Source: JBBIVB01 sp964567515
GTDB lineage: Bacteria > Patescibacteriota > Patescibacteriia > Veblenbacterales > UBA10138
NCBI GenBank assembly: GCA_964567515.1
Contig: CAZMMW010000006.1
Location: forward strand, 1 to 23,920
Direction of reading: 5' to 3'
Length of the DNA: 23,920 nt
Both the position numbers and the translations under genes were made by a program. The notes below the pieces were generated by a model, which searched no databases, was not told the DNA's origin, and saw nothing but the letters and a program-made list of their open reading frames with translations. Below are positions 6,538 through 14,457 of this stretch, piece by piece; within the stretch, counting starts at the first letter, position 1; each line of letters starts with the position of its first letter.

Positions 6538-7455
6538 ATGTTTTTATTATCTTTTTATCGTATTATCAAATTCGGCTTACAGAATTTTGTCCGCAATTTT
6601 TGGTTATCAATAGTAACCGTAACCATTATCATTTTAAGCCTACTGTCAATTAGTGTTCTGGGTTTGGTAACTATTGTTTCGCAAAAAGCTCTAGATAATC
6701 TGGAGCAAAAAATTGATGTTGGTGTTTATTTGAAACCTAATTTAACTGAACATCAAATTTTAGACTTAAAAGCTGAATTAGAATCTTTGCCGAGAGTAAA
6801 AAATATAACTTATATTGCTGCTGATGAGGCTTTACAGCGTTTTAAGGAAAAATATGTCAATAACGAACAAATCGGGGAGGCTTTAATTTTACTGGGTATT
6901 AATCCCCTAGGCGCCAGCTTAAGGATTAAGGCTTACCGCGATCAAGATTATCAGACCTTACTTACTGCTTTGGAAGATAAACATTACCAAGAGTTTATAC
7001 AAGAAGCGCGTTTTGAAGATTATCGACAAGTTATTATTGGTATTAATGAATTGACCAATAAGATTGAAAAAGGCGGTATTGCGGCTAGCTTAATTTTTCT
7101 GGTCATTGCTTTATTGGTAGTTTTTAACACTATTCGTATTAATATCTACACCCAACGGGAAGAAATTGAGATAAAACGTTTAGTGGGCGCTACCAACACC
7201 TTTATCCGTGCTCCTTTTGTAATAGAAAGCATTATCTACGCTTTGATAGCTACCTTATTAACTGCTCTAATTTTCTTTGTTTCGCTGCGCTGGATAGATC
7301 CTTATGTCAACACTCTGTTTAATGGCTCTAACTTTAGTTTGGTAAATTATTTTCAAACTAACGGTCTGTTATTTTTTGGCAGTCAATTTTTAAGTGCTAG
7401 TCTGCTAAATATTATTGCCTCATATATTGCCATGCGCAGATATCTGAAAATTTAA
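6538..7455 (+). CDS. ftsX: Cell-division membrane protein FtsX
   Basis: The 305-residue protein has the FtsX layout: a short cytoplasmic N-terminus, TM1 (about 20-46), a large extracytoplasmic loop (about 50-175) containing the conserved VYLKPN segment, then three C-terminal helices (near 181-200, 225-250 and 275-298) with the QREEIEIKRLVGAT motif between TM2 and TM3. In known systems the extracytoplasmic loop binds the coiled coil of a hydrolase or activator (EnvC, PcsB, RipC). It is translated from the ftsE transcript. It is followed 6 bases later by the -35 box of tRNA-Gln, and I see no terminator between them. Confidence 0.94.
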   Translation: MFLLSFYRIIKFGLQNFVRNFWLSIVTVTIIILSLLSISVLGLVTIVSQKALDNLEQKIDVGVYLKPNLTEHQILDLKAELESLPRVKNITYIAADEALQRFKEKYVNNEQIGEALILLGINPLGASLRIKAYRDQDYQTLLTALEDKHYQEFIQEARFEDYRQVIIGINELTNKIEKGGIAASLIFLVIALLVVFNTIRINIYTQREEIEIKRLVGATNTFIRAPFVIESIIYALIATLLTALIFFVSLRWIDPYVNTLFNGSNFSLVNYFQTNGLLFFGSQFLSASLLNIIASYIAMRRYLKI

Positions 7456-7461
7456 TAAATC

Positions 7462-7490
7462 TTGACTGAAATCAAAAATTAAATTATTCT
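7462..7490 (+). promoter_or_regulatory. tRNA-Gln promoter
   Basis: TTGACT (7462-7467), a 17-base spacer and TATTCT (7485-7490) give a good sigma70-type promoter. Transcription would start about 9 bases before the tRNA. It begins just after the ftsX stop. Confidence 0.6.
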
Positions 7491-7505
7491 TAGCAAGTTA
7501 TTTAA

Positions 7506-7579
7506 TGGGGGATCGTCTAATGGTAGGACACCACCCTTTGGAGGTGGTTATCCTGGTTCGAGTCCAGGTCCCCCAGCCA
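7506..7579 (+). tRNA. tRNA-Gln (anticodon TTG)
   Basis: The cloverleaf shows acceptor TGGGGGA/TCCCCCA, a D arm with GTC/GGAC and TAATGGTA, anticodon stem CCACC/GGTGG with loop CTTTGGA (anticodon TTG, reads CAA), T arm CCTGG/CCAGG with loop TTCGAGT, discriminator G and an encoded CCA. Whether it is charged directly or through Glu-tRNA-Gln and GatCAB cannot be decided from this window. Confidence 0.96.
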
Positions 7580-7775
7580 ATTAGGACAACTCAAAGGATG
7601 CGCCTCGCGGCTTCACTGCTTAGTTATTATTAAATACTAAAATCTCACCCGTTAGTTTATTATTTCTTATCTACAGAATTACCGCGAGTATCTAAATCGG
7701 TCATCGCTTATATCTCATCTTACCCTCATTCGCTCCAATAAAAGAATGAGAATAATTTAAATTAATCTAGTTATA
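7580..7775. other. Intergenic stretch with one hairpin
   Basis: I find no gene here. An inverted repeat, CTCATTC (7725-7731) with GAATGAG (7744-7750), could form a 7-base-pair hairpin. It is not followed by a T-run in either direction, so a terminator role is not supported. Confidence 0.3.
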
Positions 7776-7805
7776 TAAAAACTCCTCTGGAATTTTGCCA
7801 GGGGA
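7776..7805 (-). terminator. Intrinsic terminator of the 73-residue membrane protein gene
   Basis: On the minus strand an 8-base-pair stem, TCCCCTGG with CCAGAGGA (one G-U pair, 7-base loop), is followed by GTTTTTATAT. It starts 12 bases after the stop codon at 7817, which is the expected place for a Rho-independent terminator. Confidence 0.75.
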
Positions 7806-7816
7806 ATAAATTTTGA

Positions 7817-8038
7817 TTAGTTTCTATAAATTTTTTTATACTTTATTACTGCTTTAATAAATATCCAGGTGGATAATACCACAAAGTAACTAAAAATTCC
7901 TAAGCACGCCATTGTGCTATTGCTAGCTACTGCCAGCCAAAAAATTTGAGGACTGTGTAAAAAACCATATAAGATATTGCTTAACCAAACTAGTATGCCA
8001 GATACTAAAGCAGAAATTACTAATTCTCTAATTTTCAT
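7817..8038 (-). CDS. Small two-helix membrane protein, unknown function
   Basis: The 73-residue product starts MKIRELV and has two probable transmembrane helices (about 8-26 and 45-64), ending in a basic tail (KYKKIYRN). I do not recognise a family. The expression signals make this a convincing gene. On the minus strand TTGACT (8102-8097), 17 bases and TAATAT (8079-8074) form a promoter. AAGGAG (8048-8043) lies 4 bases before the ATG, and an intrinsic terminator follows the stop. It is monocistronic, and its clear Shine-Dalgarno sequence contrasts with the other starts in the window. That may mean different regulation or later acquisition. Confidence 0.75.
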   Translation of the reverse strand: MKIRELVISALVSGILVWLSNILYGFLHSPQIFWLAVASNSTMACLGIFSYFVVLSTWIFIKAVIKYKKIYRN

Positions 8039-8042
8039 TATA

Positions 8043-8102
8043 CTCCTTATTATTTATTTTTATTTGTTTTCCTATATTAGCAAGAAAGATATTATTAGTC
8101 AA
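8043..8102 (-). promoter_or_regulatory. Promoter and Shine-Dalgarno of the 73-residue membrane protein gene
   Basis: TTGACT (8102-8097), a 17-base spacer and TAATAT (8079-8074) predict a transcript start near 8067 and a leader of about 29 bases. The leader carries AAGGAG (8048-8043), 4 bases from the ATG, the clearest ribosome-binding site I see in the window. Confidence 0.65.
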
Positions 8103-8115
8103 CGTAGTAGTTATT

Positions 8116-8147
8116 AAACCCTCAGAACAACAAAAAAGGGGTTTTTT
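8116..8147 (+). terminator. Orphan terminator-like hairpin
   Basis: AAACCC (8116-8121) can pair with GGGTTT (8139-8144), followed by further Ts, which resembles a plus-strand intrinsic terminator with a long loop. No plus-strand gene ends just upstream; the nearest is tRNA-Gln, more than 500 bases away. It may insulate the 8200 gene from upstream transcription, or be a leftover. Confidence 0.4.
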
Positions 8148-8184
8148 ATTTTAACTAAATAAAATAGCTTAAAATATTGACTTC

Positions 8185-8193
8185 TGATAAAAT
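8185..8193 (+). promoter_or_regulatory. Extended -10 promoter, leaderless
   Basis: TGATAAAAT is an extended -10 element. The hexamer TAAAAT (8188-8193) ends 7 bases before the GTG at 8200, so the transcript should start on the start codon. Confidence 0.45.
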
Positions 8194-8199
8194 AAAAGA

Positions 8200-8463
8200 G
8201 TGAAAAAAATCTTTTACCTTACGGCCTTTACTTTGTTAGGTTTTCTCCTACAACTATTAACTCATGCTTTGATTGAGATTTGGTATATTAATTTATTACT
8301 CCAGGATTTTTCGCATTATAGCCTCGGCTGGACTTGGGATACTTGGTACACAATTCATATCATAGGTACATGGATATTGATAATTTTTGGATTAATGCTA
8401 GGCTATTTACAGGGCAAATATTGGTGGCGAAAAATTTATGCAAATAATAACCAAAAGAATTAG
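8200..8463 (+). CDS. Small two-helix membrane protein linked to a GT2 enzyme
   Basis: The frame begins with GTG and gives 87 residues: MKKIFY, a hydrophobic helix (about 5-30), a tryptophan- and tyrosine-rich loop (LGWTWDTWYTIH) and a second helix (about 53-70), then a basic, asparagine-rich tail. I do not recognise a family. The last 26 bases overlap the start of the glycosyltransferase gene in another frame. This points to translational coupling and a possible accessory role beside that enzyme in the membrane. The GTG start rests on the extended -10 element placed just before it. Confidence 0.65.
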   Translation: MKKIFYLTAFTLLGFLLQLLTHALIEIWYINLLLQDFSHYSLGWTWDTWYTIHIIGTWILIIFGLMLGYLQGKYWWRKIYANNNQKN

Positions 8464-9940
8464 TAAAAAAACAATCTACCGATTATGGGAGATGTTGCCT
8501 GGTATTCTCACCTGGTTAACTCTAATTGGTTGTATAGTAATTTCTATAATTAAACCACTATGGGCAATTTATTTTATTATTATTTTTGACTTATACTGGT
8601 TATGGCGAGTAATATATTTGGCTATTTATATTTTAGTTTCCTGGCGTAAATATCGCAGTGCTTTACAAATAAACTGGCTGGTAGAAGCTCAAAAATTGTC
8701 TCGTTTCCACGACATATATCATATTATTTTTCTACCCACCTATAAAGAACCTATTGAAGTAATACGGGCATCTTTAAAATCATTATCCCAAAGCAGCTAT
8801 CCGCTGAATAGAATGATAGTAGTATTGGGCGGTGAGACACGAGATCAAGAAAAATTCCTGGCCAATGCTCAAGCGCTGAAAGAAGAATTTCGCTCTATAT
8901 TTTATCAATTTTTAGTAACTCTACATCCTGATGACATAGTAGGGGAATTAGCCGGCAAAGGTTCTAATATTCACTGGATGGGGCTTAAAGCCAAAGAATT
9001 AATAGATAACCTAAAAATTCCTTATGGCGATATTATAGTATCTACTTTTGATGTTGATACCTGCGTGCATCATCATTATTTTTCTTATCTGACCCACAAA
9101 TATCTAAATCACCCAGATGCGGAACATTCCAGTTTTCAACCGGTGGCTATTTATAATAATAATATTTGGGAATCCTATTCATTAAACAGAATTATTGCTT
9201 ATGCTACCACTTTTTGGTTACTATCTGATATGGCACGTGCCGACAGATTATATACTTTTTCTTCCCATTCTATGTCCTGGCGAGCTTTAACTGATATTGG
9301 TTTTTGGCAGAATGATGTAGTATCGGAAGACTCGCGTATTTTCTGGCAATGTTTTACGCATTATCACGGAAATTATTCTGTGACTCCGCTTTATTTGCCG
9401 GTATCCATGGACACTGTTTATACTGGTAAACTTTGGACCACTATTGTTAATCAGTATAAACAACAGCGACGCTGGGCTTACGGGGCGGAAAACGTGCCTT
9501 ACGCCGCCATGCACTTCTGCTATGACAAATTAATACCTGTGGGTAAAAAATTGCGGCATTTTTTAAATTTACTAGAAGGTTATTATTCCTGGGCCACCGC
9601 GCCAATTATTATTTTTTTACTGGGCCGGTTGCCACTGTATTTTTTAAACGAACAACAAGGACAAAGCTTAATTGCCCACAATGCGCCAATTATTCTCAAC
9701 TGGCTAATGTCTTTGGCTATGATTGGTTTGATCTTAAGCGCTATTTTATCAGTAATTTTATTACCACCGCGCCCTCGAGAACATTCCCTAGCCAAATATG
9801 TAGTGATGATCTTACAATGGTTTCTTTTCCCGATAGCCATGTTATTCTTCAGTGCCTTGCCAGCCATTGATGCCCAAACCCGGCTACTGTTAGGAAAATA
9901 TATGGGCTTTTGGGTAACGGCTAAACAACGAGTAAATTGA
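8438..9940 (+). CDS. Processive-type family 2 membrane glycosyltransferase
   Basis: The 500-residue enzyme has two N-terminal transmembrane helices (about 20-66), a cytoplasmic GT-A domain and several C-terminal helices (near 387-402, 418-442 and 456-475), like cellulose, chitin and hyaluronan synthases. Visible catalytic elements are PTYKEP (100-105), the DxD-type FDVDT (D205, D207), the acid pair in SEDSR (296-300) and QQRRW (342-346), which fits the QxxRW motif of processive GT2 enzymes. It should move a sugar from an activated nucleotide donor onto a growing surface glycan or lipid; substrate and product cannot be predicted. The gene overlaps the small membrane protein before it and ends at an intrinsic terminator. 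The TGA stop shows that TGA is not recoded. Confidence 0.85.
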   Translation: MQIITKRISKKTIYRLWEMLPGILTWLTLIGCIVISIIKPLWAIYFIIIFDLYWLWRVIYLAIYILVSWRKYRSALQINWLVEAQKLSRFHDIYHIIFLPTYKEPIEVIRASLKSLSQSSYPLNRMIVVLGGETRDQEKFLANAQALKEEFRSIFYQFLVTLHPDDIVGELAGKGSNIHWMGLKAKELIDNLKIPYGDIIVSTFDVDTCVHHHYFSYLTHKYLNHPDAEHSSFQPVAIYNNNIWESYSLNRIIAYATTFWLLSDMARADRLYTFSSHSMSWRALTDIGFWQNDVVSEDSRIFWQCFTHYHGNYSVTPLYLPVSMDTVYTGKLWTTIVNQYKQQRRWAYGAENVPYAAMHFCYDKLIPVGKKLRHFLNLLEGYYSWATAPIIIFLLGRLPLYFLNEQQGQSLIAHNAPIILNWLMSLAMIGLILSAILSVILLPPRPREHSLAKYVVMILQWFLFPIAMLFFSALPAIDAQTRLLLGKYMGFWVTAKQRVN

Positions 9941-10036
9941 ATTCTGTTATTGGCTTTTAAAACCCTTAAAGTAAATTGCCGACGGTAAAAACAAGCAAAT
10001 AAACTAATCAACATCAATCTGTATCGTCGGTTTCGC

Positions 10037-10072
10037 ACAAGGTATAACGATTATGGTTATACCTTGTTTTTT
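10037..10072 (+). terminator. Intrinsic terminator after the glycosyltransferase gene
   Basis: A perfect 12-base-pair stem (ACAAGGTATAAC, 10037-10048, with its complement 10056-10067) and a 7-base loop are followed by a run of T. It lies about 95 bases after the glycosyltransferase stop. On the minus strand no T-run follows, so it is directional. A second inverted repeat (CCGACG near 9980, CGTCGG near 10025) precedes it. Confidence 0.85.
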
Positions 10073-10111
10073 ATAATTCTGGTTTAATTTGCGCGAATTA
10101 GACTAGAGAAT

Positions 10112-11197
10112 TTAAAAGGTAATAATATTTTGAATCAGACCAATTTTTTTAAGTATAGCCTCGTTCTCTTTTTGATCAGCTAATCTAGGAGTGCTGTAAT
10201 TTTCAATAATCACGGGCAAGAGTTCTATTTGCTTAATTTTAACCATTTGATCTTTCTTCTCAACTTTTATTTTAAGCATTAAACCTTCACGTGTTTGCTG
10301 GCTCCACATTTGGTCAAAAATAAAATTGCCTAGACTATAAAAAATATATTTTCCCTGATATTGCTCTACGGTTTGAATCCAATGAGGATGATGGCCTATT
10401 ACTAAATCCGCGCCGTAATCAATGGCAGTATGAGCAAATTTAATTTGGCTGGAATTTGGTTTACTAGTATATTCTGTGCCAGCGTGCATATTTACTACCA
10501 CGAAATCAACTTGGGATTTTAAATTACTAAGAGCTGTTTTTAATTTATCTTCATCTTCAATACGCGCCACATAACTATTTATACTTTTGCCATTGTCATT
10601 TACAGAAGCATAAGACGCCCCCAAAAAACCAATTTTAACACCTCTAACTTCTATAATAGCAGGTTGCCAAGCTTGGTCTAAATTTTGACCAGCACCAAAA
10701 GTTTGTAATCCTTGGTTTGACAAATGATTAATCGTATTTATTAGACCTACCAAGCCCTGATCTAAGGTATGATTATTAGCTATATTTAACACTTTAAAAT
10801 TATAGTCTACTAACCCCTGACTATTTTCTAGGGGTGCATTAAAAACTAAACTGCCAGTCTGACCAAAATAACTCTCACCAGAAAAAGGCGATTCTAAATT
10901 GGCCGTATTAAAATCAGTAGACTTTAGTACGGCATCTAGCTGCTTAAAAGGGAATAGGGGATCGTGATATTTTTTAATTTGCGCGGCTACATTGCGCGAT
11001 AAAGAAACATCGCCGACAGCAATAAAACTAACCTCCGTTGTTATAGGCAACGCTTTATCTATTTGGTGATTAGTAAATATTACTGATGGTAATGTCACGC
11101 TGACTGTCTGATAAGGCCACCAAAATAATAGTAATAAGAATGGAGTTAGTAAATAAATTATGAGTAAAATGACCAGCAACCAAAAATAACGCCACAT
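10112..11197 (-). CDS. CapA-family surface phosphoesterase-like protein
   Basis: The 361-residue protein has an N-terminal membrane anchor (about 4-27) and an extracytoplasmic CapA/PGA_cap domain of the metallophosphoesterase superfamily. Family motifs are clear: GDVSLSR (about 62-68), NLESPF, NIANNHTLDQG, MHAGTEY, IGHHPHWIQ and YSLGNFIFDQ. CapA is tied to poly-gamma-glutamate capsule formation in Bacillus, but most family members have unknown substrates, and no capB or capC lies nearby, so a capsule role is not supported here. It is the last gene of the six-gene minus-strand operon, starting 2 bases after the fmt stop. Confidence 0.88.
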   Translation of the reverse strand: MWRYFWLLVILLIIYLLTPFLLLLFWWPYQTVSVTLPSVIFTNHQIDKALPITTEVSFIAVGDVSLSRNVAAQIKKYHDPLFPFKQLDAVLKSTDFNTANLESPFSGESYFGQTGSLVFNAPLENSQGLVDYNFKVLNIANNHTLDQGLVGLINTINHLSNQGLQTFGAGQNLDQAWQPAIIEVRGVKIGFLGASYASVNDNGKSINSYVARIEDEDKLKTALSNLKSQVDFVVVNMHAGTEYTSKPNSSQIKFAHTAIDYGADLVIGHHPHWIQTVEQYQGKYIFYSLGNFIFDQMWSQQTREGLMLKIKVEKKDQMVKIKQIELLPVIIENYSTPRLADQKENEAILKKIGLIQNIITF

Positions 11198-11199
11198 AA

Positions 11200-12132
11200 C
11201 TATTCTAATTTACTGCTGATAAAATTTATATGACCGCGAATAAAATCCTGGGATGACAATACCTTACCGCCTGCTAATTGTAATTCTTGAATTTCTAAAG
11301 CTAGATCTTTGGTATCAATGAATAATTTTCCATCTTGGTAACTAATTTTTCCAGGCATAACAACAAGTCGCTCGCTAAGTAAAATCTTTAATAATTTAAG
11401 ACGTTGACCCTGCCAAAAAGTATAAACACCAGGCCACTTAACAAAGGCTCGCCATTGATTGTAGATCTGGCAGGCTGTTTGCTGCCAATTGATATGACCA
11501 TCTTCGCGTTTAATCATTTTACAAAAAGTAGCTTGGCCATGATCTTGAGGGGATAAATGAATCTTCTGACTAACATACCGGGGTAATGTTTTAATTAACA
11601 ATTCAGTCCCTATTTTAGCTAATTTAATTTCTAGATCAGTCACGTTCTCGTCCATGGTGATATTGATTTTAACTTGAGCAATAATAGGACCATGATCAAC
11701 CTCGCTATCAAGCTGAATAAGTGTCACTCCACTGATGCTTTCCCCGACTAATAACACCGCTTGAAGAGGGGACGGCCCACGCCATTTAGGCAACAAAGAA
11801 GGATGGATATTAATAATCCCTTGTGAAAACAAAGAAATAACCGAGGTTGGAATAATTTTACCAAAAGAAGCCAAAATAGCTAAAGCGCAACCGCTTTGTT
11901 TTATTTTTTCTATAGTTATTTGATCTTTAAAATTAGCCACCTCCAAATACGATAAACTGCGTGTTTGACAAAACTTTACAAGAGAGCTAGTTTGTAAAAT
12001 TTGTTTGCGGCCAGATGGTTTATTTTGCGGTAATACTACTAAACAGGGATAGTAACCGTGACTAATCAATTGTGCCAAGACAACTTGGGAAAAAATACTA
12101 GAGCCGAAAAAAACATAATCAAAATTTGTCAT
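11200..12132 (-). CDS. fmt: Methionyl-tRNA formyltransferase
   Basis: Fmt uses 10-formyltetrahydrofolate to formylate initiator Met-tRNA. The 310-residue protein has the formyltransferase core with NIHPSLLPKWRGPSPLQ, which contains the catalytic Asn and His and the SLLP signature. It also has the DSEVDHGPI segment with the catalytic Asp and a C-terminal tRNA-binding domain (about 205-300). Its start overlaps the end of def by 14 bases, the usual def-fmt arrangement, so the two activities (formylation, then deformylation) are made together. Confidence 0.95.
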   Translation of the reverse strand: MTNFDYVFFGSSIFSQVVLAQLISHGYYPCLVVLPQNKPSGRKQILQTSSLVKFCQTRSLSYLEVANFKDQITIEKIKQSGCALAILASFGKIIPTSVISLFSQGIINIHPSLLPKWRGPSPLQAVLLVGESISGVTLIQLDSEVDHGPIIAQVKINITMDENVTDLEIKLAKIGTELLIKTLPRYVSQKIHLSPQDHGQATFCKMIKREDGHINWQQTACQIYNQWRAFVKWPGVYTFWQGQRLKLLKILLSERLVVMPGKISYQDGKLFIDTKDLALEIQELQLAGGKVLSSQDFIRGHINFISSKLE

Positions 12133-12601
12133 ATTGTTTTAATAGCTCTTGACCTTGGCTAATGCTTAATACTTTATCAGTAAATAAAACCCCATTTAAG
12201 TGATCTACTTCGTGCTGATAAACACGAGCCAATAAACCAGTCATTCGTTCTGTGATTATCTGACCGTTAATATCTTGATAACTAGCCAAAATAGATTGGG
12301 GACGTTTGACTACGCCGAAAACTCCGGGAACAGATAAACAACCTTCTTCTATTTTATTTTTTCGCCAAGAGAAACGTAAAATTCTTGGATTAAAAAAAAC
12401 TTTAGTTTGTTGCTCAATGCTTATAGTAATTACTCTGATATTTAAACCAACCTGCGGGCCAGCCAAACCAATACCATCATACCGAATCATAGCAGCTGTA
12501 AACTTCGGCATTAAGTTAAGCAATTCCTGATTTAAAGGAAAACTAACTTCACTGGCCTTTTGGCGTAATAATTTATTAGGAACGATTACTAAGGTAAGCA
12601 T
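12119..12601 (-). CDS. def: Peptide deformylase
   Basis: The enzyme removes the N-formyl group from nascent proteins. With the ATG at 12601 it is 160 residues (MLTLVIVPNKLLRQKA...), the normal N-terminus; the frame is open further upstream, but those residues would overlap the priA end and match nothing in the family. The motifs are GIGLAGPQ (43-50; the usual second Ala is Gly), EGCLS with the metal-ligand Cys (86-90) and HEVDH with two His ligands and the catalytic Glu (130-134). It begins 7 bases after the priA stop and overlaps fmt by 14 bases. Confidence 0.94.
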   Translation of the reverse strand: MLTLVIVPNKLLRQKASEVSFPLNQELLNLMPKFTAAMIRYDGIGLAGPQVGLNIRVITISIEQQTKVFFNPRILRFSWRKNKIEEGCLSVPGVFGVVKRPQSILASYQDINGQIITERMTGLLARVYQHEVDHLNGVLFTDKVLSISQGQELLKQYDKF

Positions 12602-12608
12602 ATTTATC

Positions 12609-14453
12609 TCAAGATAAAATAAATCTAGGCTCCCTATCAATAATAACATCCCTAGGCAACCAAGACCAAAGATTTTCTATTTTAAACTTACTTGGATATT
12701 TAAGTAATAAATGATAAATATATTGACCGTGTTCTAAGACACGACTATCAGGATAAACAGGGGAAAGATTAACTTCCGTTGGTAATTTTTTAACTAAGTG
12801 CCGACGCAAAGAACTAATAGCCTGATAGACTTTGACCCGATTTCTATTCTTTAGAGACAAGCGCAGCAATTGACCAAAAGGCGGCCATTGATACGGCTGA
12901 CGTTGCTTTGCTAAGTAACGGTAGAACTCCTGTTGGTTATTCAAATATTTTAAAACGGGAGTATCGGGAAATCTAGTTTCTAATAATATTTGACCCTTAC
13001 TCTCGCTTAATATTTTTCGCAAGTTAGCCCAAGCTTGTTCTTCGGCTCTGAATTCTGGTGACAATAAATTTTGATCAAAAGAAGTTATTACCAATAGGTC
13101 AAAATCTTCCAGCTTAACATATTCCCATAACAAAGAAGTGCCAATGATAATATCGGCTGCATTCAATTCAGTTAAGGAAAGTTCAGTTTTAGTACTGTAA
13201 TCTAAACGGACAATATTTTTTTGGGGATAATTTCGTTTGAGGGCGCGCTCAATTTCCTGGATGCCGGTACCTAAAAATTTCCATTGTATATTTTGACATT
13301 GTGGACAGGCGGTTGGTAGGGGAGAGATAGTATGACAATTATGACAGCTTAGCCGCTGCCGATCCTGGTGCCAGGACATTGATTTTAAACATTTAGAGCA
13401 AGTCACTATGTACTTGCAGTCAAGACAAAATACAGCCGTGAAAGAACCTAAACGGTTATGCCAAATAAGTACCCGACGCTTATGAGCTAAGACATCACTA
13501 ATCTGCTCCCAACTACTTATAGCCAAAGACGCTTGCGAACTCTGACTATCGGCTATATCAACGATAGTTAATTTTTTTACAAGCAAACTACCAATTTCTG
13601 ACATCCGCCATTCTTTATTAACCAAATAATAATCTTCCACCCGAGCTGCTGCGGTAACCAAAGCTAGAGAACAACTATAAATTTGTTTAAGCCAATGAGC
13701 CAATCTAATACTGTCATAACGAGGATTTTGGTCATATTGCTTATAATTTTCATCTTCAGCGTGATCTATAATTATTCCGCCTAAATTATTAAACGGTAAA
13801 AAAAGCGTTGACCTAGTACCAATAATGACCTCTACTTGTCCGGTGTATATTTTCTGCCACATTTCTCTCTTTTGTGAAATAGTTAACTCCGAATGCCAAA
13901 TAACCACCTTTTTATTTAATAACTGATTTTGCCAATTAGCGATCGATTTTATATTAGGTACTAATAACAAAGCCGACTGCCGGCGATTGGTTACTTTAGC
14001 TATAGCACTGAGAATAAATTTTTTTGCCGCCTCTCTTTGTTTATAAATTATCAACCATGATGGTAAATGGTGTTTTTTGTTTTTATTCGTTGGTCTATCA
14101 GGCAGAGTTGGCTTGATTTTTAAATTAAATGGTATAAATAATTGACTGCTACTACTAAGCGAAACGGCGTAATACTCGGCTAAACGAAATAATAATTTTA
14201 ATTGCCCAGGAGTTAAAAAACTAGGCCACTGTATGGCCTCAATGTTTTTTAATAAGTAAGCTGGTTGATATTTATCAAAACCTAAAACGATACCAAATGT
14301 TGTCTGGTTACGGAAATTAACTTTGACTAAATCTCCGCTTACCACTTGTTTTGATAAATTTACGGGTACTTGATACGAAAAAAAATTCTTGTCTCTAGGC
14401 AAACGACTAATTAAAGCCACTCGGGCTGTTTTTTTATGTTTAGCAGTGTTCAT
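12609..14453 (-). CDS. priA: PriA-like replication-restart protein without helicase motifs
   Basis: The 614-residue protein aligns along PriA by order of features: an N-terminal DNA-binding domain (about 10-110), remnants of the helicase lobes, a zinc region and a C-terminal domain with the YQWPPF motif. The zinc region is complete, with eight cysteines (343, 346, 352, 355, 370, 373, 383, 386). The ATPase is not: the Walker A GVTGSGKT position reads YKQREAAKK (137-145), DEEH has become DHAE (230-233), and the motif V and VI regions (TSLLWEYVKLEDF and LRKILSESKG) lack the usual GHDFP and QVAGRAGR. Actinobacterial PriA proteins are a known case without helicase activity. I infer a fork-binding or helicase-loading role without unwinding. 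It sits in the common priA-def-fmt order. Confidence 0.85.
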   Translation of the reverse strand: MNTAKHKKTARVALISRLPRDKNFFSYQVPVNLSKQVVSGDLVKVNFRNQTTFGIVLGFDKYQPAYLLKNIEAIQWPSFLTPGQLKLLFRLAEYYAVSLSSSSQLFIPFNLKIKPTLPDRPTNKNKKHHLPSWLIIYKQREAAKKFILSAIAKVTNRRQSALLLVPNIKSIANWQNQLLNKKVVIWHSELTISQKREMWQKIYTGQVEVIIGTRSTLFLPFNNLGGIIIDHAEDENYKQYDQNPRYDSIRLAHWLKQIYSCSLALVTAAARVEDYYLVNKEWRMSEIGSLLVKKLTIVDIADSQSSQASLAISSWEQISDVLAHKRRVLIWHNRLGSFTAVFCLDCKYIVTCSKCLKSMSWHQDRQRLSCHNCHTISPLPTACPQCQNIQWKFLGTGIQEIERALKRNYPQKNIVRLDYSTKTELSLTELNAADIIIGTSLLWEYVKLEDFDLLVITSFDQNLLSPEFRAEEQAWANLRKILSESKGQILLETRFPDTPVLKYLNNQQEFYRYLAKQRQPYQWPPFGQLLRLSLKNRNRVKVYQAISSLRRHLVKKLPTEVNLSPVYPDSRVLEHGQYIYHLLLKYPSKFKIENLWSWLPRDVIIDREPRFILS

Positions 14454-14457
14454 AACA

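Noticed and set aside
9583..10038. Minus-strand frame of 151 codons over the glycosyltransferase 3' end.
   Set aside because: It is antisense to the transmembrane C-terminus, runs through the terminator region and lacks recognisable features.
10112..11197. Poly-gamma-glutamate capsule locus based on capA.
   Set aside because: No capB, capC or similar ligase is present; the neighbours are fmt and a glycosyltransferase on the other strand.
12602..12649. N-terminal extension of peptide deformylase from 12649.
   Set aside because: It overlaps the end of priA and adds residues before the canonical MLTLVIVPNKLLR start.
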